Shown here: one piece after another, positions 12,488-23,246 of the stretch
How positions within the stretch are numbered: position 1 is the first letter of the stretch
How the letters are laid out: every line of letters starts with the position of its first letter
Assembly (NCBI RefSeq): GCF_964204645.1
Contig: NC_134026.1
Coordinates: 14,412,450-14,476,449, forward strand
Reading direction: 5' to 3'
DNA length: 64,000 bases
From: Tubulanus polymorphus
Taxonomy: Eukaryota > Nemertea > Palaeonemertea > Tubulaniformes > Tubulanidae
Translations under genes and position numbers: made by a program
The notes under the pieces: model-generated
What the model was told of the DNA's origin: nothing
Database searches by the model: none
The model's input: only the letters and a program-made list of their open reading frames with translations

Positions 12488-13868
12488 TTTTCAGTCCACT
12501 TGGGACTTTAGTCCCAGTGGGCTATTGCGTTCACTTTTCGTCCGTCCGTCCATCCATAGACGGAATCCAGTTATTTCGGGAAGTTTTGAAGACGCTTCAA
12601 GGTAATGTCTTGATATTTGGTTTATACATGTATCTCCCCTAGACACATCGTCAGCCCAAAAACTGGCCCTGTCAGATTCAAGATGGTCGACTTGCAGCCA
12701 TTGTTGTTTGCCAAAATCAGCACTTTTTAAACATTTTCGAAGTTTTCGTGGGAAATTTTGAAGACGCTTTGATCAATTACCTTGATCTTTCGTTTATATT
12801 TGAATCTACCAAAGGCCCATCAGCATAAGAAAATTGGGTCGATCTGACTCAAGATGGCCGTCCTATGACCTTTTTAGTGCCCAAACATGTCAATTTGGTT
12901 TGCCATTTCTCATTGCAATTGCTGATGGGTATTCTTTAGAGAGGGATGTTTTATACCTGGGACAGGTATTTTGATCAGCCAATTATGACGCAATTGGCGG
13001 CCATCTTGGTGTCATCAGTACTCATTCGTAGGTGGGAAAAAGTTTTTCCACATTAAATTGATACCTAAGCATATTGTGTTACTATATTCAATTGGAAAGT
13101 TGTAGCCCATAACGTGTTCTATGATTTTGGTGAGTTTCAAGGTCATTGGTTTTTGTATGTGGCCATCAGGGGGCGTTGAATAATACAATAACTTAGTATC
13201 GCTATATTATATTTGTACCAAGGCATATTTTGTTACCATGATCAATTGCAAAGTTGTAGTTCATGACATCTTCTATGATTGTGGTGAGTTTTTAAGGACA
13301 TTAGTTATTCCATATAGACACCAGGGGGCGTTGAATAGTATAAAAGCTTAGTTTTTCCTTATTAGATTGGTACCTAGGCATAGTTTGTTACCATGATCCA
13401 TAGCAAAGTTGTAGTTCATGACATCGTCTATGATTGTGGTGAGTTTTTAAGGACATTAGTTATTCCATATAGTCACCAGGGGGCGCTGAATAGTAGTATG
13501 GCTTAGTATTTCCTTATTAGATTGGTACCTAGGCATATTTTGTTACTACGATCAATTGCAAAGTGGTATTTCATGACATGTACTACGATTGTGGTGAGTT
13601 TTAAGGTCATTGGGGTTTGCATATGGTCACCAGGGGGCGTTGAATAGTAGAATAACTTAGTATTTCCATATTAAATTGGTAACGAGGCATATTTTGTTAT
13701 CACAATCAATTACAAAATCAAAGCTGCTCACATGTTCTATGATTGTTGTGGGTTTCAAGGTCATTGGTTTTTGTATATGGTCACTAGAGGGCGTTATGTA
13801 TTGAAATTGTTAGATTGTTGAGAATTTGAAACCACTTTCCAAGTGAGCATGGTGTCCCTGGACCCCTA
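12488..13868. repeat. Dispersed repeat with five internal tandem units of about 150 bp
   Basis: It starts with an imperfect hairpin GTCCACTTGGGAC/GTCCCAGTGGGC (12494-12522), followed by non-coding sequence. From about 13060 to 13810 a unit of about 150 bp recurs five times (near 13060, 13217, 13369, 13523 and 13675). Landmarks are 'TACCTAGGCATATTTTGTTA', 'CAAAGTTGTAG', 'CTATGATTGTGGTGAGTTT' and 'CACCAGGGGGCGTTGAATAG'. No coding capacity. The family is not identified. Confidence 0.7.
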
Positions 13869-13982
13869 GTTTGGTTTTGTCGCCCGCGACAATTCATTAT
13901 TTTGGTTTTGTCGCACGCAACAATTCAATATTTTGTTTTTGCCGTCCGCGACAATTCATTATTTTGGTTCTATCGCCCGCGT
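13869..13982 (+). repeat. 31-bp satellite, right remnant
   Basis: Three to four units of the same satellite, in the same orientation as the arrays at 5262 and 11903. It ends in the middle of a unit at the junction with the inverted reverse-transcriptase relic. Confidence 0.85.
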
Positions 13983-14215
13983 TAGACCGTCTCATTCCAA
14001 GATGAGGCGTTCCGTTGATTTTGGTTACAAGTTTCCGTTCAGAGATAACTGCTGAGCCATTTGGGCGACCTATCATTGATACTGTTTCCTAATAGCCTGT
14101 TTAGTAATGGCTGATGTTGAGCATTATCAAATGCTTTGTTGAAATCCACCGTTGAACAGGATTCTGAGACTGTGCAGAAAACCCGTTATCGCTGCTTTGC
14201 AGCTATATTTATTAT
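13983..14215 (-). pseudogene. LINE reverse transcriptase relic (right, inverted copy)
   Basis: Reverse complement of the relic at 5046-5240 with few differences. It includes the motif A region (rev. comp. of GATTTCAACAAAGCATTTGA) and the SGV-adjacent end GTTAGACCGTCTCATTCCAAG. It ends with CAGAAAACCCGTTATCGCTG then GCAGCTATATTTATTATT, the same end seen near 2900-2920 and 47487-47515. The pair of relics brackets the satellite and the TIR element. Confidence 0.7.
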
Positions 14216-14410
14216 TATTATTATTTTTTTCCACACATTTTTTTGTCAAAAGTACATAGGCTTTTTTACATTACCGCTGTTGCCGATACAATCCGTCTGA
14301 TATCATTCAGCTCAGTTCGATCTACAAATACTCCGTGCGAATTTTGAAGAATCAGCGTTACAAAAGCACTGTCGGGCCGTAAACATCGAAAATTGAGCCC
14401 CATTCAAAGA
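14212..14410 (+). repeat. Dispersed repeat, copy matching 26205-26395
   Basis: Shared landmarks in order: (TTA)n then TTTTTCCAC, GTAAAAGTxxAxAGGC, TTACCGCTGT, CGATACAATCCGT, TGATATC, TTCAGCTCA, CACTGTCG and GCCGTAAACATCG. The same order occurs at 26205-26395. No coding frame. It follows the CAGAAAACCC end discussed for neighbouring repeats, so these may be two ends of one element family. Confidence 0.7.
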
Positions 14411-15541
14411 GCCGACATGTTTTTCTAAGTCGTCTTTCCGAAATCTACCGCACGTTTCTTGTCACATCGATTATCAATTCAAGCATAAATTAACAAATTT
14501 ATTACCGAAAGATTGCACATTCTGTCGCGGTTTTTAAAAACTAATTTTAACAGTAACCCATTTTCCTCATCAAATTATATTACTTATACACAATATTTAC
14601 TACTGTAGATTTTAAAAGCACTGTCGAGAGCACTGTCGAGCCGTAAACATCGACAAATCGACGTGTGTCACTACATCGTCGTTCCGGGGCTGAGAATCAA
14701 ATCGAGTACAAATTAATTTATTACTACCAGTGATTTGGCTGCGGGCGTTAAGCATTTAATTTAGCAATACCTATTTTTCTTTACCAAATTAACCGTGTTT
14801 TTACTAAGATAAATCATGAGTGTACCAGGGAGTCGTAGGCCTAAAGTAAACACGCCGAAGAGATATAGAGGAGAAAAGCTGTTATGTCGACGAGGTATCA
14901 AAATAAAATAATATATTACTTTATTCGGCCGCGGGCTTCAACCTCTATATCAATACCATCAATACTCTATATTTCCTACAGTACATACCGATCATTGTCA
15001 AATGCACAAGGTATTTACTAAATACAAGTATATAACACACTCCTTTCCGTATGCTGGAGTCAAACTTGAAATTTGGAGTAAGCGTTCGCTGTGGGGGAAA
15101 GGAGATCGTTCGCTTTGTCGCTTGAAGTGTTTATCGAGTTTTACGTGGCTTTAGGCCTACCGGTATTGAGCTTTACTGTCTCAAACAAACACAGTATAAT
15201 TGTTGCGTTTATTAACGGACTCATTGGATTGAACTTCAAAACAAAATTTCGACATTTAGGAGGGTTGTTATTCAATAGGCCCACGACCAATCTGTCCGGA
15301 TGTTAGGCCTACGCAGGCTAGTAGCCTCTACTAGGTTAAAGCTAAGTTCACTGTAAAGGAGGAATCAGATTTATTAAAGTGCATGTTAATTAGTGATTTA
15401 CTGGTTCTGACTTGTAACGATCAATCACAATTATCAATTTTATTGACAAAAATGAAGATTTTTTGGAAAATTTCGTCTGAGCAGACAGCTTTATAAGCCA
15501 GACTTTTCATCATAAATGAAACTGGTATTTCTTTAATTCCT
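14411..15541. other. Intergenic, no gene recognised
   Basis: Unique AT-rich DNA with several GGCCTA words. A partial repeat of 'GCACTGTCGAG' plus 'CCGTAAACATCGA' recurs at 14615-14655. Open frames are short and featureless, and no gene is supported. Confidence 0.5.
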
Positions 15542-15905
15542 ATGACTTAAGCCGGGGGTGGGTCGGCCTTGCGATGGCTTGTGACTTACTGCGAGGCCAT
15601 TCACTGCGACCGCCAGCGACGATTGTGTCGCAACGACTCATCGACCTACGCTCCCTTGCGACAGGTTGTGACTGTCAGCAACGCCAGTGACAAGGAGTCG
15701 CACGTGTTCTACTTTCTGCAACGCGACACGACTGTCACAACCGACCTACGTGCTCTTGCGACTGGCAGAAACTAGTTGCACACAGTCGCTGACAATCATA
15801 TCGCAACCGATTTGCACCGAAACTTGCGATGCAACGCGAGGATCGCATCGCGTCACAAGGCCAACCTACATCCGGCGTCGAGTTACTGCGGAGCCCCAGA
15901 AATAT
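15542..15905. repeat. GTCGC/GCGAC-rich low-complexity block
   Basis: Irregular, dense repetition of GCGAC, GTCGC, TTGCGAC and TCGCAAC on both strands, with overlapping open frames in all frames. The composition differs sharply from its surroundings. I see no protein family, so I treat it as a degenerate repeat. Confidence 0.5.
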
Positions 15906-16232
15906 CTTTTTTCTCGTTCAAAAGACCTTTCGCTTGTAAATTCTTTCTACGGAACAAAATTTATTTCGTTCGAACCAATAATATTCTGTTCGATTGAACC
16001 AATTTGAAAAAATCGTTAGAACAAAGTTGAACAAATATTTGTTGAAACAAAAGGTTTTTTCGTTCGAACAATCGTCCGATCTAACAGAATCGTTTAAATT
16101 TGAACAGAATTTTCTTGTTAGAACATTAAGTTTTTCGTTCGAACAAGTATATTGTAAAAAGATTTTTCTCCGAACCAAAAGTATTAAGTATTTTGTTCAA
16201 TCGAACAGAATTTTTTTTTCATTCATTACTTT
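15906..16232. repeat. TTCGAACA-rich degenerate repeat
   Basis: Repeated TTCGTTCGAAC, GTTCGAACAA and TTTGTTCAATCGAACAGAA words, many of them palindromic, with several overlapping spurious open frames on both strands. The sequence looks like diverged short tandem repeats. Confidence 0.5.
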
Positions 16233-16469
16233 CATTTTCAGTAATAAAAGAAGCAACCACCATATAATTAACATTTGTTTTCACAACTAGAAAAAAAACA
16301 GCGATAACGCATATTTTGTCGTGCGGTATGTAGCATCTAACAAAACATTTTCATTTCTATATCGACTGAATAACCTTTGTTGCCAATTTGTTTGCTGCAC
16401 AAACAGAAAGTTAGTCTTATCTGATGCATTTTTATCGCTTCTACACTTTGCCAGACGCAAAAAAAATTT

Positions 16470-17862
16470 TTATTGAGGATCCTGGCTTTGCCAATCTTCT
16501 ACTTTATGCTTGACATTTTTCTGGTCAATCAGTGATTTCCTGATATCTGATTTGATTTTATAGCAGTGCGTTCTAATTTCATGCATTGTTGGAAAGAAAC
16601 GGCGGTTCGATGAATTCGGTTGATCTCTACCAGCAAAAAGCACTTTCTTTAGCAGGAAAACCAAATGACGCTTAATTTCACTGGCATTGGTAACACCGTC
16701 ACTTATGAGTTCCTGCATACAGCTGACGAGACGTTTATCAATCGCTTGCGTCATACCACTGAACTATAACATCAAAAAGGAATTCAATAATTTAATATAT
16801 ATATAATACAGTCGAAACGGTCTAAACAGTGAGCTACTAACTTTCAACCAATTCAAAGGAATATAATAGCTAGGATGATGTTTTACATATAACATCATAT
16901 TCAGAAATTATCATATATTTTCTAGACATGATTTCCAGAATTCATACCTCACCACATAAATGGTTTTTGTGTTCAAGAGGAAACTGAATGAGCATCTGCT
17001 GCTGTACATCTGTTTTCTTTTTTTCTTTAAGGCAGTTAGTTCCGCAATTTTTTGGACGTCCCAGTCATTTTTGCCTCAGTGCAGTCGCCTTCAATCTTAA
17101 AGATGGAACATAGGTTTATCTAGAATTGCAATTGTGTTGCTATCATATCAATCTTCATGCAGTCCTGGACCGTGGATCTTGTATTGGTTTCTACGCAAGA
17201 TTCATATGCCTATGGTAACATGTCATCAGATACTAAGGTTTTTGGTGAATATTGATATACAATAAATACGATCAATTTACCTTGAATTCTGGGAATTTGA
17301 TGATTTCCCTGACTATTATCTGTGCAGGAGAGTCCATCTTTTTTGAAGTCTGAATCATCTTCTTCTGTTTTTGAAAAACATGGTCCTCCATTGCCTCTTC
17401 CTGTGAAATATGGGGTTGGAGATTAATGTTTCAGACATTGGGTGTTATTCAGGTGATAAAGTAAAACAGTCTATTTCAATATAGGTTATATCTAGGTATC
17501 CCAAAGGTACTAGATTTTAAGTTGGGATACTATATTTTAGAAATGGAGCCTTTTATTAAGGTTGTGGGAATGTAGTACTACATGTGTAGCTGGCTCTACT
17601 ACAATTACACTTTCAACTTAGTGTCCTAATAGCGATTTAGGATTTAGAAACATGAATTAACATAATAACCTGTCAGTTATCTAATTTTACGTACCTTTTT
17701 CTTATCATAATATTTCTTTCTAGCTTCTATCTTTCTGTCTTTGCCATGCTGACAGTCCATAATCAATTTACCGCCCATGACAAATGGTGTCCCGTCACAT
17801 TTTATCGGGTGACGCCATGATGTTGTCTTGGAGTTTGGATCCTTGAAGAAGACCTGTTGGCA
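16470..17862 (-). CDS. CARF/ALS2CR8-like gene, 5' truncated (four exons)
   Basis: A spliced host-type gene. Exon a (17862-17695) reads from CQQVFFKDP through SWRHPIKCDGTPFV and GGKLIMDCQHGKDR, ending at AAG|GTACGT. Exon b (17400-17281) has acceptor TTTCACAG, contains KMDSPAQIIVREIIKFPEFK and has donor GTAAAT; it keeps phase 0. Exon c ends at 16948 with QFPLEHKNHLCGE before GTATGA; its start is unclear (about 17060). Exon d (16763-16470) begins FSGMTQAIDKRLV after acceptor GATGTTATAG and ends in a stop. The cysteine/histidine-rich core (WRHPIKCDG, MDCQHGKDR, later H-x2-H-x-C) resembles the CARF (calcium-response factor) domain, a DNA-binding/transposon-related family. Assignment is by recall. 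The 5' side is replaced by Polinton D at about 17863, so any function is doubtful. Confidence 0.55.
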
Positions 17863-19258
17863 CTTTATTCTTGTAATCATGTTTTTTAAATTCTAATATC
17901 TTATCCTTTTCATTTGGTAAAACTATTTTACAATAATCATGATTTTCACATAATTGTTTATGATTTAATAATGCACTTTCATTACTGAATTTAGTTGCAC
18001 ATTTTCTACATAGACATATTTTATGGTGATCATTTTCTGATTTGAAAAATAAATCAATTCTTTTAATCCACATATAATGATTTTCATGATATTATATATC
18101 TATAACACCATTTGAATCATAATCTTTTGATAGATATAAAGTTTCTAATGTATAATGTTCAATTTTATTACGTTTTGTTTTTGGTAATTTGATTAAATCA
18201 AATACATTTATTTTTAGATTATTATCTCTTTCTATTTTTGGAATGTTTTTAATTCTAACAGGATAACTGTCTATCTTATAATTATTTTCAAATTGTTTAT
18301 AATTTGTTAATCTGAAACTATGTGTAATATCTTCTGTTGGGTGTAAGCAACTTATAATTGTCCGTAGAAAACATTTATAACAGCATTACTTTTAAATGGT
18401 AATTTGTTATAACTTGATCCATTTATATTATCATCTTTGTAATATGATAAATTATTTTCATCAATTGGCTTTGATTTAGTTAATTTGATATATATTTTGT
18501 ATTATAAACATGTAAAGTCATAAATATTATTTCATCAAATATTAAACCAGAAAATATTTCTCTTCTATTTTACTTTTTATTTCATTATAACATCTATCTT
18601 ATCTATCATCTATATGCTGTTTTGAGATAATATGTTGTGAATGAGAATTTATATTATATATTGGTTTATCTTCAGATTTTAAAAATCTAACTTTAGCGGA
18701 TATACTAATTTTAGGATATTCTACGTCTGTAATTATTCTCATAATATTTTTCATATTTTCTAAATGTTTTTTTCTTCTTCTAATGTTTTACCTTTATCAA
18801 ATTTAAACTCAATTGCGGCTGGTCCAATATCACTTTTAAATGCTTCAGTTATTTCTATTTCTTTTTTATTATCTAATGAATTAATATAATTTCCAACATT
18901 TTCCATATATGATTTCTTATTATTTAGAGTATCTTTTATTCTATTAATTGTCGTCGGTTTATTATTATCATTATCAAAATAATCTTCACCTAAAATATCA
19001 TTATTCATATTTCTAATATGACTTTAAGATTTTAAATGTTCTTTATAATATCTTTTGTTACTGAATGATTGATTACACGTATCACATTTATATATTTCTT
19101 TTTCATTCTTTAATTCTTCTAATTTAGTTTCTAATATATCATCTTTATATTCTAACTTTTATTTATTCTCTAAGTGAGATTTTGTTTTATTATGTCTTAC
19201 TTTTTGAGATTTATCTATATTAATTTTACATGTCGGACAGTAGTACTTATTTGCTTCC
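17863..19258 (-). pseudogene. Polinton D polymerase B, N-terminal pseudogene
   Basis: It starts at ATG 19258 with a YYCPTC zinc finger, as in A. Stops appear at a TAA near 19160 and near 19027, and further frameshifts occur between 18760 and 18080. An open stretch at 18760-19008 contains AFKSDIGPAAIEFKF, conserved in all family members. The last open stretch (18073 downward) holds WIKRIDLFF and the C-x2-C...H-x4-C finger, and breaks after YKNKVP. Exonuclease and polymerase catalytic regions are absent. Confidence 0.8.
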
Positions 19259-19448
19259 ATTTTAATATCAAATTTTTTTATTAAAATTGACTTTAGAAGT
19301 TATTCATTTATATGTTATTCATATATATGAATATTTTAAGAGTAAGAGGGAATATGGGGGTTCATGACAAAGGTTGAAGGGGTGAGTGAGTAAAAAATAA
19401 ATAAATTCGAGCATGTGAGAATTTATTTTTTATTTTTTTGAGCTCGAC
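17863..19448 (-). mobile_element. Polinton D: terminal fragment with polymerase 5' part
   Basis: This fragment runs from the Polinton terminus (AG at 19339; palindromic terminal sequence 19339-19448, decayed on its outer arm) through the terminal repeat into the first part of the polymerase gene. It stops abruptly at about 17862, where CARF-like coding sequence takes over. The family is that of A and B: the TATTAAAATGG start context, zinc fingers and polymerase N-terminus all match. No opposite terminus is present, so this is a one-ended truncation or a deletion product. Confidence 0.8.
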
Positions 19449-19454
19449 CCTTAC

Positions 19455-19870
19455 AGTATTTCGCCTGTAATTTGCGATGAATCTTTTTGATAATTAGCAT
19501 GGAGATTTGGTCTGGCGAGATGTCCACCCCTATTGTAAAAAATGTCATTGGTGATCAACCATAGCTGCCATTGGGGTGGCCATCTTGAATTTCTTGTTCG
19601 CACGATGTAACCCGCGATTCTTGATGGATTTCCACAAAATTTGGTGTGATGATCAGGGTGGGTAAGCTGTCAAATACGGCCGCCAAGTCAGCCATCTTGA
19701 ATTTCTAGCACGAAACGGCCTGCAATGCTTGATGCATTTTCAGGATACTAGGTGTAAGAATTTTGGTTGGTGAAATGTCTACCCCTTATTGAAAATTGAG
19801 TTCAAGTATGGCCACCAGGGTTGCCATCCATCTTGGATTTCTTTTCAGCACGATGCCTATACAAATTGTT
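19455..19870. repeat. Three diverged tandem copies of about 130 bp
   Basis: Recurring landmarks are GCCATCTTGAATTTCT (19576, 19690, and the variant GCCATCCATCTTGGATTTCT near 19825), CACGATG/ACGAAACGG, TTGATG(G/C)ATTT and AAATGTCTACCCC/GATGTCCACCCC. Non-coding. It directly follows the end of Polinton D. Confidence 0.65.
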
Positions 19871-20998
19871 GATGCATTTGTTCATGTAGTATGATCTTTG
19901 GGGCAGCTAAAATGGGTTTGTCTTTTCATGCAAGGATATATTAACAGAAAACAGTCGTGTACAGTCGCGCAGGCAATATAGCCTTATACGCTCGTGTTCA
20001 ATGCGAGCATTTGTCAGTTATAGAGTACGCGCGCCACGGTGTAGGTCGCGCTTAACAACGATTTTCTGAATGAAGATGTAAGCTACTTAATTAAAGCAAT
20101 CCTATCGTGAAATTATCAAAAAAACATGTCGGTCGATAAACTTTGTTTCGTCAGAAACGGGCACTGGCCTCAAATTTGAAGAACTTGGGAGCTTCTGTCC
20201 TGATTGGTCCGTATGATAATGAAAAACCTCCGATGAACCCATGCTCTCACAAAGTTTGTTCCTTAACGGGTCACTAGTTTTAGTTGTTTTACGTCATCCA
20301 AGGGATGTGTTTAAATAATGAACAATTGTTCTGACAGAAGGCCAATAATCAATTTCATTCTCGTTATAAGTCAGTTATCATTAAAGGTTCACACTTAACC
20401 AAATTGAGTCCTTTTATATATTTTTTTGTTTAATGAAATGAATTTTTGCATACTGGTAGCCTACGTGACAGATTTTTTACTTCACATCAGTTTGGCGTGC
20501 CACTGGACCATTGGTTTTAATATATCATAATAAAAATATAATTTAATTATACTAATTCGTTAGTCGGCAAGTTAATTATATTTCGAAAATGATTATTTCA
20601 AATGTTAACTAAACAGTCGAGCCCGAGAAACGGTTTATTTTCGGGGTGGCCTTAGTAACACTTTGTTGTAGGTATGCATTTTAGTGGTCTGTTATGGGGT
20701 GTTTCCTTGGTACGTATTTCGGAACTGGGGCTAGGAGGGTTTCTGAGAGAGAAAAAAGCTTCGAAGTAACCGGTATACAAGGATCGGGACGGGCTGTATC
20801 AGAACTTCTTTTTGGTATACTACTTCTTACCTTCTACAGACTATAGACCTGAGTCTCTTGTAGAGGGGAAATCCCATTGAACGAGTAACTTAACTCTTCT
20901 TTTGCGAACGTGAGCGAATATCTATCATTAGACAGCCACTTGCTAAATGTTTCAACCTACTGACTCCACTGATTCTTTGCATCCATTGTTTCATTCAG
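19871..20998. other. Intergenic or intron, nothing recognised
   Basis: No open frame with a known motif. The last bases before 20999 (TCCATTGTTTCATTCAG) are a good 3' splice acceptor for the P5CS exon, so at least the right part is intronic. Confidence 0.5.
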
Positions 20999-21136
20999 GT
21001 TGCAGCCTTAGCCATTGCCAGTGGGAATGGTTTACTGTTGAAAGGTGGAAAGGAAGCCTATTATTCCAACCAGATTCTCCATGAAATAGTTTGTAACGCT
21101 GTTGACAGGTTTGTGCCACTGAAAGCTGTGTGCCTT
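20999..21136 (+). CDS. ALDH18A1: Delta-1-pyrroline-5-carboxylate synthase, one internal exon
   Basis: A 138-bp phase-0 exon between acceptor TTTCATTCAG and donor GTAAGT encodes 46 residues, including [20 protein letters not shown] followed by YYSNQILHE. The block [14 protein letters not shown]...SN is characteristic of the gamma-glutamyl-phosphate reductase half of P5CS, the bifunctional mitochondrial enzyme that makes glutamate semialdehyde for proline and ornithine synthesis. Only this exon is recognised in the window. No neighbouring P5CS exon was found within 2 kb downstream before the LINE. The remaining exons could be farther away because mobile elements have enlarged the introns, or the exon could be a relic; its clean splice sites and open frame favour a working exon. 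Confidence 0.8.
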
Positions 21137-21696
21137 GTAAGTATTTTTATCATCTACACATGTTCAAACTGGAATGTAATGAGAGTTATGTTTAGGGTTT
21201 TCTGTTCTTTCACAGAAAACCCTCATGTAATCGTCGCGATTATCATTTATCCACTTGATTTTTAACAAAACATCTATCTTCGCTCAGATTCGACTGCTAA
21301 TCAGTAATAAACACTCTAATCAATGTGGTGAGTGTTATTAGGCTCTGAATACATGTGCTAGAATGTTTTGAACGTATTCATCGAATTAATCCCGCGACGA
21401 AAATACCGACACCGAACTAGATAAAGGATTCGCCATTCGTTTATTACTAATCCCTAAATTCATTATTTTACCCGACCACATAGGTCTCTGCGCCAGTCAA
21501 AAAAAGGATTGCGACGAGAATATCAAATCAGGGAAAGTGAAATCAGCTCCGTTTACTAACGGTTTAGACTGGTTGCCTGTCCCATTCAATATGGGACAGG
21601 TTTTTGCCCGTCCGCCATCTTCCGCGGATTTTACGGATCCAATCAGATTTCAGTATTTCATCACGTGAACAATGTAACACGGCCGCCTACACTGTG
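21137..21696. other. Probable P5CS intron with a small hairpin element end
   Basis: At 21193-21222 there is a perfect 12-bp hairpin AGGGTTTTCTGT...ACAGAAAACCCT with loop TCTTTC. The same hairpin is at 26151-26180. The following bases (ATCGTCGCGATTATCA) weakly match those after the 26151 hairpin. No coding region is supported. Confidence 0.5.
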
Positions 21697-21753
<57 letters not shown>

Positions 21754-21816
21754 CCATCACCATCACCATCACCATCACCACCACCACCACCACCACCACC
21801 ACCACCATCATCATGT
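21697..21816. repeat. (CAT)n / (CAC)n trinucleotide microsatellite
   Basis: About 120 bp of CAT, CAC-CAT and CAC triplets. Reads as poly-His, poly-Ser/Pro and poly-Met/Val frames that are artefacts of the repeat. Confidence 0.98.
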
Positions 21817-23246
21817 GTACTTTATTTCTCCACTGCTCACGATCTGATAAACTGATGAGGTTTAAAGAGCTGGATTCTGTGAATAACTGCACTAGCCAGC
21901 CTTCAATTTGAATTGTGATTGGATTATCTGTCTGGTCGAGACATGGTCTTTATGATTCTAAAGACACTATCATTCAAAGGGATATCAGGATCGTCCTAAT
22001 TTGTCGATGAAAAAAAAACTACTGTTCTATGTCATGAAATACGTAGTGTCATTGCTTATTCTCTTGTCAGGGGCTGAACAAGATTTTGTACCAGAAGTGA
22101 ACAATAAATATTGAATTCAGTGAAAAAGAATTGGTCGTGATGAATTTTATAATCGATTTCTAGCAAAGTCAACATTGAGATTGTGTGGTCCATGAGGAGA
22201 GAGGATATTGCGAATTTCCAGTGTGTTCTGAGTATTTTGTCTTGACCACGTCTCTTAATTTGACTGTCCCAACTTGCTGTCTGTATCAGGAAATCAGTAG
22301 GCTGAGGTGGATCCAAATATCTGATCTCACAAAGCACTAAGGAGTTCAACAATTGTAAACTTTATTCAGATACTAAATATAGTCATTTTACAACACTGTA
22401 TTAAAACATCAATTCACTAAATACATCTCAGAAAGGATGTCCCCTGTTCCTTCAGAATGTTCTGTAGTTAGTGACGGTCATGGCAGAGCTCACCTCGCAT
22501 TGGATTCCGATCATTGTTAGTTTGTATTCCGAGTACCAGGTAAATTATCAGCGGATTTATCTGATACCTACAGCAATTAATGTCTTTCAGTCCATTGTAA
22601 AGGGCAATATTGATATCGAAGCTAAGCAGATTCGAAGAGACGCCATCTTAACCAGGAAGTAACTTGCTACTTTACATGTTTGACCTTATTTGACATGCAT
22701 CTTAAATGTAAAATGGAGGATGGGCACAACCGGTCTCTAATTGAAGATAGATACCGGTAACCAGTCTACTAACGGTTAAAACGCATAAACAATGTTAAGT
22801 AATAGCAATATGAAAACAACGATTATAATTATTTGAATGTATCGAAGAAAATGCCGATGCCGACTAAAATGGAGTGGTCGTCCATTCGATCCTGCACACG
22901 CTATCTGCGACATGAAAATGAAATAACGTTACCTATCCGGACAGCCGATCAGGATGCGTCATTTAAATTCACCAACGCAATAGTGAAAAACGTAGTTGGA
23001 AAAACAGGAATGATCATCATTTGGATGCATTTCAAACAAATTTCGCTTGGTTTACAGGTCGGCATCATTGATGTAGGTATAGAGTTAATCTTCCAACCCT
23101 ATTTATGTATTTGGGTGCTGCATATCTATAATCAGCGATTGTTTGCCTAGCATACGCTCGCGTAATGATGAAAAACGGCTTTCGTGGCCGGTAAGGTGGG
23201 CCCACCTAAATTGTTTTGGTATGCTAATGAATAGGTGATGACGTCA
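21817..23246. other. Probable intron, no gene assigned
   Basis: Open frames at 22471-22662 and 22833-23150 lack recognisable motifs. The first has an acceptor-like AATGTCTTTCAG at about 22590, followed by 23 codons to a stop, so a terminal exon is conceivable but unsupported. Confidence 0.4.

Noticed and set aside
11900-12642. Long open frames (up to 233 codons) over the satellite
   Set aside because: They arise because the 31-bp unit has no stop in any phase; all three forward frames are open and the amino-acid repeat period equals the unit length.
15569-16290. Several overlapping open frames in the GTCGC-rich and TTCGAACA-rich region
   Set aside because: Low-complexity sequence gives open frames on both strands; no recognisable motif.
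19321-19448. Rho-independent style terminator from the hairpin at the Polinton end
   Set aside because: The hairpin is the terminal palindrome of a eukaryotic element, present at all ends of the family; bacterial termination does not apply.
21604-21892. Poly-His, poly-Ser/Pro and poly-Met proteins
   Set aside because: Translation of the CAT/CAC microsatellite in different frames and strands.
22833-23150. 105-codon frame as a host gene
   Set aside because: No splice context, motif or repeat of codon patterns seen in the real genes.
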